This document shows positions 8,538 to 15,406 of a DNA stretch of 64,000 nucleotides, piece after piece. Position numbers and translations under genes: made by a program. The notes under the pieces were generated by a model. The model searched no databases and was not told where the DNA came from. It worked only from the letters and a program-made list of their open reading frames with translations. Positions within the stretch are counted from its first letter, which is position 1, and each line of letters begins with the position of its first letter. The DNA comes from Salinivenus lutea (lineage in GTDB: Bacteria; Bacteroidota; Rhodothermia; Rhodothermales; Salinibacteraceae), in assembly GCA_002894685.1 (NCBI GenBank), contig NCRC01000004.1:62001-126000 (forward strand), in the 5' to 3' direction.

Positions 8538-9878
8538 ATGGCGTATCCCCAGACCCGGTTCCTCAACGACCAGTTCGAGAAGGCCCTCATCCTGGAGGAG
8601 CCCGACCCGAGCCTCGACGACCTTCTGCGCGACCAGGGCATTGAGCCCGACCGGGTGCCGAAGCCCGACTGCTACGATCAGGAGGCGATGGTCGACCGCC
8701 TCCGCGAGGGCCAGCACGACCTTCTCTTCAAGCGCAGCAAGTTCGTGGTGGACGAGGCCGTGGTGCAGGCCTCCGACAATCTGGCCGCCGTCATGCTCTG
8801 CTGCATTGGTGACGACACGGTGGACAAGGCGGCCTGCGCCGAGGAGGGCGTCCTGGTCCTCAACGATCCGGTGAGCAACGGCCGCTCGGTGGTGGAGATG
8901 GTCATCGGGGACATGATTGTGCTGGCCCGACGCCTCTTTACCGCCAACGAGTCGGGCCGGCGCCACCACTGGACGAAAGACAGCACGCGCCGGTACGAGT
9001 TGATGGGGAAGACGCTGTCCATCATCGGCCTCGGCAACATTGGCAAGCAGCTGGCCCGCCTGGCCGACTCGCTGGGCATGAACGTGTGCTTCTACGACAC
9101 GTCGGACGTGGCCCGAGAGGTCGGATCGACGCTGGGCTGGACCTCCTGCGCAAGCCTCGACGAGGCCTTCCGCAAGGGCGACTTTGTGACCGTTCACGTG
9201 TCGGCCGAAGACCCTCAGGGGCGCTCGAACGAGGGGCTGCTGACCTACGACCACTTCCGACAACTGGGCGCGGACCGGCCGGAGAACAGTCCGCGGGCCT
9301 TCATCAATGCCGCTCGGGGCTTTCTGTACGACCCGGTCGACCTGCGGCGCGCCATCGACGAGGGACACGTGCAGGCGGCGGCCGTCGACGTGTACCCCGA
9401 AGAGCCGGGCAGTGCCGACGAGGACTGGACCAACCCGTACGCCGAGGAAGACCGGGTGCTCACGACGCCCCACATCGGGGCCGCCACGCAGGAGGCCCAG
9501 CCCCGCATTGCCTCGCGCATGGCGACCTCCACCCGGCTGTTGAACGAACAGGGCACGGTGCGCGACACGGTGTTCGGACAGGGGCACACGATCGGGGTCA
9601 GTGCCGAGCCGCCGTACTGGATGCTTGCCACGGTCCACAGCGACGTCCGCGGCACCAAAAAGGCCATCGACGACAGCATCTACGAGGCCGGCGCCAGCAA
9701 CCTCCAGTCGAACCACCGCGACTTTCCGGCGCTCGGCATCGCCTACGACGTGAACGCGATCGACCAGCCGCTGAGCGACGAGCAGCTTGACGACCTCGTG
9801 GAGACGGCCCAGTCGCTCTCCGGCGACGACCACGCCATTCGGGCCCTCCGCCAGTTCCGGGTGACCGATACGGTGTAG
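8538..9878 (+). CDS. serA: D-3-phosphoglycerate dehydrogenase-like D-2-hydroxyacid dehydrogenase
   Basis: NAD-dependent oxidation of 3-phosphoglycerate, the first step of serine synthesis, is the most likely role. From ATG 8538 it has 446 residues: an N-terminal substrate domain, an NAD-binding Rossmann fold with GLGNIG, the catalytic Arg region NAARG, a Glu in the VDVYPEEPGS segment and the catalytic His in TTPHIGAATQEAQ. A C-terminal regulatory segment of about 110 residues resembles an ACT domain (YWMLATVHSDVRGT). The first domain is more divergent than in E. coli SerA, so another 2-hydroxyacid substrate is possible. It is convergent with the flavoprotein gene, 39 bases apart. Confidence 0.82.
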   Translation: MAYPQTRFLNDQFEKALILEEPDPSLDDLLRDQGIEPDRVPKPDCYDQEAMVDRLREGQHDLLFKRSKFVVDEAVVQASDNLAAVMLCCIGDDTVDKAACAEEGVLVLNDPVSNGRSVVEMVIGDMIVLARRLFTANESGRRHHWTKDSTRRYELMGKTLSIIGLGNIGKQLARLADSLGMNVCFYDTSDVAREVGSTLGWTSCASLDEAFRKGDFVTVHVSAEDPQGRSNEGLLTYDHFRQLGADRPENSPRAFINAARGFLYDPVDLRRAIDEGHVQAAAVDVYPEEPGSADEDWTNPYAEEDRVLTTPHIGAATQEAQPRIASRMATSTRLLNEQGTVRDTVFGQGHTIGVSAEPPYWMLATVHSDVRGTKKAIDDSIYEAGASNLQSNHRDFPALGIAYDVNAIDQPLSDEQLDDLVETAQSLSGDDHAIRALRQFRVTDTV

Positions 9879-9917
9879 TTGGAATCGGGGCAAGCCCCCG
9901 TGCCCGAGCCCGTTCGG

Positions 9918-10901
9918 CTACGCGGCCGCGGGCGCGCGTCTGAGGTCGGCCGCTATGTCGTCCATGACCTTCTCCGCGTGGAAGCGGCCGTTTTCGATAA
10001 ACCAGCGGCTCGTGTCGCACCCGCCGCAGATGGTGCCGGCCAGGTACAGGCCCTCGCGGTTTGTCTCAAAGGTCTCCCCCTCGTCGTGCACCGGCGTGCG
10101 GGCCGCGTCGTCGCGAACGGCAATCCCAAATCGCTCCAGCAACTCGTAGTTCGGGCGGTAGCCGGTCATCGCCAGCACGAAGTCGTTGTCGATCTGCGCG
10201 GGGCCGTCCGGCGTGTCGAGGTGAAGCGCGTTCGGCTCGATCGCCTCCACCGTTGTGTGGAAGTGGGCGTCGATTGCCCCCTCTTCGATTCGGTTCTGAA
10301 GGTCGGGCTTGATCCAGTACTTCACCCCGTCGTCCAGGGCCCCGTCCCGCACGATCATCGTCACGTTTGCGTCGTGGCGGTAGCAGGCCAGGGCCGCCTT
10401 GGCCGCCGAGTTCCCGCCCCCCACGATGGCGACCTCCGTGAAGGCGTAGGGATAGGGCTCCTTGAAGTAGTGCCGCACCTTATCGAGGTCCTCTCCCGGC
10501 ACGTCCATGCGGTTGGGGATGTCGTAAAAGCCTGTGGACACCACCACCTTGCGGGCCGCGTAGGTGTTCTGATCGGTGGTCACCGTAAAGTTGCCGTCCG
10601 CCCCCTCCAGATCCACGACGGGCTCATAAAGCCGAATGTCGAGCTCCTCGGCGGCGGCCACGCGGCGGTAGTAGTCAAGCGCATCCTCGCGGCTGGGCTT
10701 ATAGTCGCGCGTCGAAAACGGGTAGCCCCCAATTTCCAGTTTTTCGGGGGTGGAGAAGAACTCCATCCGCGTGGGGTACCCGATAAACGAGTTACAGAGC
10801 GCCCCTTTTTCGATGAGGAGCGGCTGAAGCCCGCGTCGCTTTGCCTCGATGCCGGCGGCCAGGCCCACAGGCCCTGCGCCAATAATTGCCACGTCGTGCA
10901 T
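9918..10901 (-). CDS. ypdA: YpdA-family FAD-dependent thiol-disulfide oxidoreductase
   Basis: A 327-residue flavoprotein with an N-terminal FAD motif (AIIGAGPVGLAAG), a STGFYDIPNRM segment, a second nucleotide-binding motif AIVGGGNSAAK and a C-terminal FAD segment ending in FIENGRFHAE. This matches YpdA/Bdr, proposed bacillithiol-disulfide reductases using NADPH. Two differences stand out. The Cys known to be essential in staphylococcal YpdA (in GGGPCGL) is Val12 here. A CGGC motif occurs at residues 292-295, just before the final helix. Bacillithiol use in this organism is therefore inferred, not shown. It lies downstream of ispE on the same strand, 128 bases away. Confidence 0.85.
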   Translation of the reverse strand: MHDVAIIGAGPVGLAAGIEAKRRGLQPLLIEKGALCNSFIGYPTRMEFFSTPEKLEIGGYPFSTRDYKPSREDALDYYRRVAAAEELDIRLYEPVVDLEGADGNFTVTTDQNTYAARKVVVSTGFYDIPNRMDVPGEDLDKVRHYFKEPYPYAFTEVAIVGGGNSAAKAALACYRHDANVTMIVRDGALDDGVKYWIKPDLQNRIEEGAIDAHFHTTVEAIEPNALHLDTPDGPAQIDNDFVLAMTGYRPNYELLERFGIAVRDDAARTPVHDEGETFETNREGLYLAGTICGGCDTSRWFIENGRFHAEKVMDDIAADLRRAPAAA

Positions 10902-11029
10902 AAGGACTCGGAAGCATTGTGCCGAAGAAGAAGGACCGGACCATACGAACCTGTCGATGCAGACGGCGGTTTCGACAGGCGACGGCTCGTACACGGCCCC
11001 CAGTTGAATTCCGGGTCACAATCCGCACG

Positions 11030-11899
11030 TCAGCCGTCTGCGTCCGGGGTCCGCGGCCGGGTGAGGTGCATCTGCTCCGGCCGGTCGGTGCCACGGGCGT
11101 GTACGGCCTCGGCCTGGGCCGCCTCGGGAAAGACACCGTACACGGCCCCGCCCGACCCGGACAGCGACACGTACGCGGCCCCTGCTTCTCGAAGCCATTC
11201 GCGGGCCGCCTGAATTTCCGCGTGCTGCTCGGCGATCGGGGCCTCGAAGTCGTTGCCAAGGGCCGAGCGCCAGCGGGACAGGTCGTTCGTCCGGAGAAGC
11301 AAGGGCAGACGCGGCCGATCGACATCGTCCGGCGTCACACAGGCGTAGGCTTCGGGCGTGGCCACTTCGACCGACGGCACCACGACGAGCACCGGGTACG
11401 GCAGCCGGTAGGGGCCTCCCTCGTCCCGCAGGGGCGTCAGGTCGTCGCCCCGGCCGGTGGCGTAGGCCGCCGGGGCGTCCTCGAGAAAGAACGGCACGTC
11501 GGCGCCGATTTGTCGGGCAACATCCTGGAGGGCGCTGGTTGGGAGCCCGAGTCCCCAGAGGCGATTGAGCAGGCGGAGCGTCGCCGCGGCGTCGCTGGAC
11601 CCCCCTCCGAGCCCGGCCCCGTACGGCACCCGCTTCTCCAGGTGAAGCGCCGCGCCCGCCGTCCCCTCACAGGCTTCCGCCAGCGCGCGTGCCGCCTGCA
11701 TACAGAGGTTGGCCTCGTCCGTGGGCAGGGCCGGGTCCGAACACGTCATCGAGAGCGCATCTGCCGGCTGGGCAGTGATCGTGTCCGCCCAGTCGATGCG
11801 GTGGAGCACCGTCTCCACGTCGTGGTAGCCGTCCGGCCGCCTGCGGAGGACGTGGAGGCCCAGGTTGATCTTGGCCGGGGCGCGTTCGGTGAGGGGCAT
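11030..11899 (-). CDS. ispE: 4-(cytidine 5'-diphospho)-2-C-methyl-D-erythritol kinase
   Basis: GHMP kinase of the non-mevalonate (MEP) isoprenoid pathway that phosphorylates CDP-methylerythritol. The 289-residue length is normal. The N-terminal motif APAKINLGLHVLRRRPDGYH carries the catalytic Lys. The ATP-binding GHMP loop is PYGAGLGGGSSDAAA, followed by the LGADVPFF-type motif (IGADVPFFL) and a C-terminal SGSGGAVYGVF glycine-rich segment. It starts 42 bases below the stop of the TPR kinase and could be part of that minus-strand transcript, though the functions are unrelated. Confidence 0.96.
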   Translation of the reverse strand: MPLTERAPAKINLGLHVLRRRPDGYHDVETVLHRIDWADTITAQPADALSMTCSDPALPTDEANLCMQAARALAEACEGTAGAALHLEKRVPYGAGLGGGSSDAAATLRLLNRLWGLGLPTSALQDVARQIGADVPFFLEDAPAAYATGRGDDLTPLRDEGGPYRLPYPVLVVVPSVEVATPEAYACVTPDDVDRPRLPLLLRTNDLSRWRSALGNDFEAPIAEQHAEIQAAREWLREAGAAYVSLSGSGGAVYGVFPEAAQAEAVHARGTDRPEQMHLTRPRTPDADG

Positions 11900-11941
11900 C
11901 GGGCAAACGGGTGATCACAAAGGGCGTACGGGGACACGGAC

Positions 11942-14488
11942 TCAGTCCGTGGACGTTGCGTACCGGTCCGCCAGGCGAGGCTTCTCCCAGGCCTCGTACA
12001 GCCCTCGCAGGTCGGCGTGCAGGTCTTCGATCTTGGGATGATCCGCTCCGTGGATCGACTCTTGAATCGAAAGGGCCTTCTTGTAGGCCGCCTCCGCACG
12101 GGCGTGCTGCCCCCGTTCCCGAAACAAATTCCCATGTTTCTCCAGCGCAAAGGCCATGGTTTGACTCTGCGCCTGATCAAGCTCGCGGAGCATCGACCGG
12201 GCCGCGCGAAAGGCCGAATCCGCAGCGACATACTTGTCCGCCCCCAGGAGGATGCCCCCCAGGTTGTGCAGCCCGACGGCGATGTTTGGGTGCGGCCCGT
12301 CGTGGAGCGCCCGTCGCATGCGGAGGGCCGCCCGCATTTTCGTCTCGGCCTCTCTGTACTGTTCACGCTTCTGCTTCAGCTTCGCAAGATCATTGAGGTC
12401 ATTCGCGACGGACGGGTGGGGCGTGCCGTACAGCGACCGGTTCATCGAGAGCGCCTCCTGATACAGGTCTTCCGCCGCTCCGAGCTCGCCCTGCTGTCTC
12501 AGTAGGGAGCCGAGCTCAACGAGGTTGACCGCCGTGCCGGGATGGGGCCCCTCCGTATGCCGCCGACAGAGCGCCAGTGAGCGTCGGTGCACCTGCTCGG
12601 CACGGGCGTACTCCCCTCGATCCTCTAAAATCGCCCCCAGGTTGAACAGGCTCTCGGCCACAGCCATGCTGTCGACCTCTGGCTGATTCCGCTGAATGGA
12701 GAGCGCCGCCTCCACCGACTCCGTCGCCGCCTCCAGCTTGCCCTGTTGCCGCTGCACATACACGAGGTTCTTCAGCTCTTCCGCCACGGTCGGATGATTC
12801 GGCCCGTGGACGGCCCGGTAGATCGAGACCGCCTCGTGCATGAGCGACTCGGCCTCGGCATAATTTCCTTCGTGGTCGCGCGCCAGGAGGGCGAGTTCAC
12901 CGAGGGCATCGGCCACGCCCGCATGCTGCCGGCCGTGCACCTGTTTCCGAAGGGCGAGCGACTGCTCCAGCAGGGCCCGCGTCGAGTCGTAGAGGCCGAG
13001 CCGGCGCCGCGTTTTGCCGAGGACATAGGCCAGTTCGGCCTGCACCGCGGGCTGATCGTTCAGGGTTTCGATCTGATCCATTCCTTCACGAATCAGGTCC
13101 CGAGCCGTGACCGTGGCGCCCTGCGCCTGCTCCGGATCGGCCTCCTCAAAGAGATCAGTAAGATACTGTGACACCTGCTCGGCCTTCTGCGCGGCCCGCC
13201 GGGCCTGGTCCCGCTCTGTGGAGAGGCGCTGGAGGTGATACGTCACCACGCCCGCAATCAGAAAGATGACGAGAACGGTAGCGGCAAGGCTCGTCCGGTT
13301 GCGCCGGACGAACTTCCGGACGCGGTACCCCCAGTGCTCGTGGTGGGCCTGGACCGGCCGGTCGTCGCGGTACCGATCGAGATCGTCCAGGAGCGCCTCA
13401 ACGGTGTCGTACCGGTCGTCGGGCCGCTTGCGAAGGGCCTTCATCACGATGGCGTCGAGATCCCCCTGAAGGGACCCTCCCCGCCCGTCGCTCACGACAG
13501 TGCTCGGCGGGTCGGCCTCGTCCTCACACACGGCCCGCGCCACGGCGTACGGATCGGTCTGCCCCTCGCCAAACGGGCGGCGGTCCGTGAGCAGTTCGTA
13601 AAGCAACACCCCCAAGGCGTAGGTGTCCGTCGCCAACCGAATCGCCTCGCCCTTCACCTGCTCCGGGGCCGCGTAGGCCGGCGTCATGGGGTGCCGGCCC
13701 GTCTGCGTGACCGTCGCGGACAGCCCCGGAAGCTCCCCCAAAATCTTGGCAATGCCGAAGTCGACCAGCCTGACGGTCCCCGTCGTGCGGTCGACAAGCA
13801 CGTTCGCCGGTTTCAGGTCGCGGTGCACAATCATTTGCTCGTGGGCCGCCTGTACGGCCTCGGCGGCTTGACGGAACAGGGCAACCCGCGACTCGATCGA
13901 CAGGCCCTCTGCCTGGCAGTGCTCGGTCATCGGCCGCCCCTCCACGTACTCCATCACCAGGTAGGGATGGCCGCCGGGCCCAACGCCCCCGTCGTACACC
14001 GCTGCGAGGTTGGGGTGCGAGACCGACGCCAGAATCTGTCGCTCGGCCCGGAAGCGCGCCGCGGCGTCTCCTTCCTCATCGAGGGTGTGACGAAGCACCT
14101 TGAGGGCCACCACCCGCTGAAACTGCTCGTCCACACGACGGGCCCGGTAGACAACGCTGGCGCCTCCTTCCCCCACTCGCTCCAGGATGCGGTACGGCCC
14201 GATCCGGTCCCCTGCCCCCACCGGCACCGGATCGGTTCCCCCGTCCGCCGGGGCATCCTCCGCCGTCCCGGTCGCAAACAAGGGGCGGGCCACCTGCTCG
14301 GCCCCTTCGTCGAACAACTGATCGTAGGTCGCGGCCGCGTCGAGGAGCTCCTTCACCTCGCGACGCAGGGTCGGATCGTCGCCGCAGGCCGCGTCCAGGG
14401 CCGCCTCCCGTTCGTCCGGGGGATGCTCCAGCACCTGCGTCAGAATCGTGTTGATCTCGTGCCAGCGGTCGGGGCCGGGAAGCTCCAT
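11942..14488 (-). CDS. membrane-anchored Ser/Thr protein kinase with C-terminal TPR repeats
   Basis: An 848-residue Hanks-type kinase. After an N-terminal helical region (1-90), the kinase domain has the Gly loop VGEGGASVVYRA (105-116), Lys130 (VALKVL), the catalytic loop VHRDLKPANV with Asp224, DFG at 243-245 and the APE motif (YAAPEQV). All key residues are intact. A single membrane helix at about 399-417 places the kinase in the cytoplasm. About ten tetratricopeptide units follow to the end, with repeated A-x-x-x-Y/H-x-x-A-L patterns and 'G-P-H-P-x-x-A' turns, in the envelope space. The stop of the ECF sigma gene is only 4 bases upstream, so the two are co-transcribed and probably form one signalling unit. 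Confidence 0.95.
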   Translation of the reverse strand: MELPGPDRWHEINTILTQVLEHPPDEREAALDAACGDDPTLRREVKELLDAAATYDQLFDEGAEQVARPLFATGTAEDAPADGGTDPVPVGAGDRIGPYRILERVGEGGASVVYRARRVDEQFQRVVALKVLRHTLDEEGDAAARFRAERQILASVSHPNLAAVYDGGVGPGGHPYLVMEYVEGRPMTEHCQAEGLSIESRVALFRQAAEAVQAAHEQMIVHRDLKPANVLVDRTTGTVRLVDFGIAKILGELPGLSATVTQTGRHPMTPAYAAPEQVKGEAIRLATDTYALGVLLYELLTDRRPFGEGQTDPYAVARAVCEDEADPPSTVVSDGRGGSLQGDLDAIVMKALRKRPDDRYDTVEALLDDLDRYRDDRPVQAHHEHWGYRVRKFVRRNRTSLAATVLVIFLIAGVVTYHLQRLSTERDQARRAAQKAEQVSQYLTDLFEEADPEQAQGATVTARDLIREGMDQIETLNDQPAVQAELAYVLGKTRRRLGLYDSTRALLEQSLALRKQVHGRQHAGVADALGELALLARDHEGNYAEAESLMHEAVSIYRAVHGPNHPTVAEELKNLVYVQRQQGKLEAATESVEAALSIQRNQPEVDSMAVAESLFNLGAILEDRGEYARAEQVHRRSLALCRRHTEGPHPGTAVNLVELGSLLRQQGELGAAEDLYQEALSMNRSLYGTPHPSVANDLNDLAKLKQKREQYREAETKMRAALRMRRALHDGPHPNIAVGLHNLGGILLGADKYVAADSAFRAARSMLRELDQAQSQTMAFALEKHGNLFRERGQHARAEAAYKKALSIQESIHGADHPKIEDLHADLRGLYEAWEKPRLADRYATSTD

Positions 14489-14492
14489 GGGA

Positions 14493-15092
14493 CTACGCGG
14501 ACGAGGAAGAAGAGGACGAGCCGTTCGAGGACGAGTCGGAAAGGACCTTCGACAGCCACGCCTTCGCGGCCCGCCAGTCGCGGCGCACCGTGCGCGTCGA
14601 CACGTCCAGCACCTCGGCGCTCTCTTTCTGCGTCATGCCCCCAAAAAAGCGCAGCTCGACGACACGGGCCATCCGTTCGTCCCGCTCGGCGAGCCGGTCC
14701 AGCGCCCGGTCGACAGCCACCAGCGTGTCGGCACACTCCTGCGGCGCCATAAACTGCTCGTCGAACGACACGTGGGCGGCCTCTCCCCCACGCTTCTCGG
14801 CGGACTGCTTGCGGGCATAATTGATAATAATGTGTCGCATGGCCTTCGCCGCCACCGAGAAGAAGTGCGCACGATCCTCCCAATCGGCCTCCGACTGGTT
14901 GACCAGCTTCAGATAGGCCTCGTGGACGAGGGCCGTCGTGTTGAGCGTCTGTCCCGGCCGGAGACGCGAGAGCTGCCGGTGCGCCACCTCGTACAGCTCG
15001 TCGTAGACGCGATCGAACAGCACGTCTACGACCTCCTCCTCGCCCGCCCGGAAGGCATGCAGAAGACGTGTTACGTCACTCGTGTCGCCCAT
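14493..15092 (-). CDS. ECF-family RNA polymerase sigma factor
   Basis: A 199-residue sigma factor with region 2 (YDELYEVAHRQLSRLRPGQTL, then TALVHEAYLKL and HFFSVAAKAMRHIIINYAR) and region 4 (ERMARVVELRFFGGMTQKESAEVLDVSTRTVRRDW). The T-T-A-L-V-H-E-A-Y-L-K-L block and R-R-H/M-R-x-I-I-I-N-Y are typical of the ECF group found next to Ser/Thr kinases in Planctomycetes and Bacteroidota relatives. The tail is a run of Ser residues after position 187. No anti-sigma factor is adjacent; instead the downstream gene is a membrane kinase, so control by phosphorylation is an attractive inference. Confidence 0.93.
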   Translation of the reverse strand: MGDTSDVTRLLHAFRAGEEEVVDVLFDRVYDELYEVAHRQLSRLRPGQTLNTTALVHEAYLKLVNQSEADWEDRAHFFSVAAKAMRHIIINYARKQSAEKRGGEAAHVSFDEQFMAPQECADTLVAVDRALDRLAERDERMARVVELRFFGGMTQKESAEVLDVSTRTVRRDWRAAKAWLSKVLSDSSSNGSSSSSSSA

Positions 15093-15406
15093 GAGACGAA
15101 CCTGGGAAAGCGTGAGGAAAGAGCCACTTGGGTCCGGATTCAGACGCCCGTCATCCGTCTACTCATCTGATTTCTGAGGGCCAAATCCATGCCATCCCGT
15201 CCCTCTCCACATCATATGTCCGGTTCACTTCCCATCTCGTGTTCACATATGTGAGAGTCCCCCAACAGTCCCTTCACACGGGACACTTCCACTCGGGGGA
15301 ATGTGCGGAGCGGACGAAAGAGCGCGTGATTCACTTCGGAGACCATCCGCTTCCACCGCAGATGGTTCATTTTGTTACTTTTCGAAAAGAAATCTTTACA
15401 TTCCTT
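15093..15406. promoter_or_regulatory. divergent control region between sigma-factor and beta-helix genes
   Basis: A 314-base spacer between divergent genes. It contains a perfect 10-bp palindrome CACATATGTG at 15244-15253, another CATATG at 15213-15218, and four copies of TTCAC on the plus strand (15224, 15242, 15273, 15330). Base composition becomes AT-rich after 15362. No E. coli-like -35/-10 pair is convincing. These elements could be operator sites, possibly for the neighbouring ECF regulon; this is inference. Confidence 0.4.
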
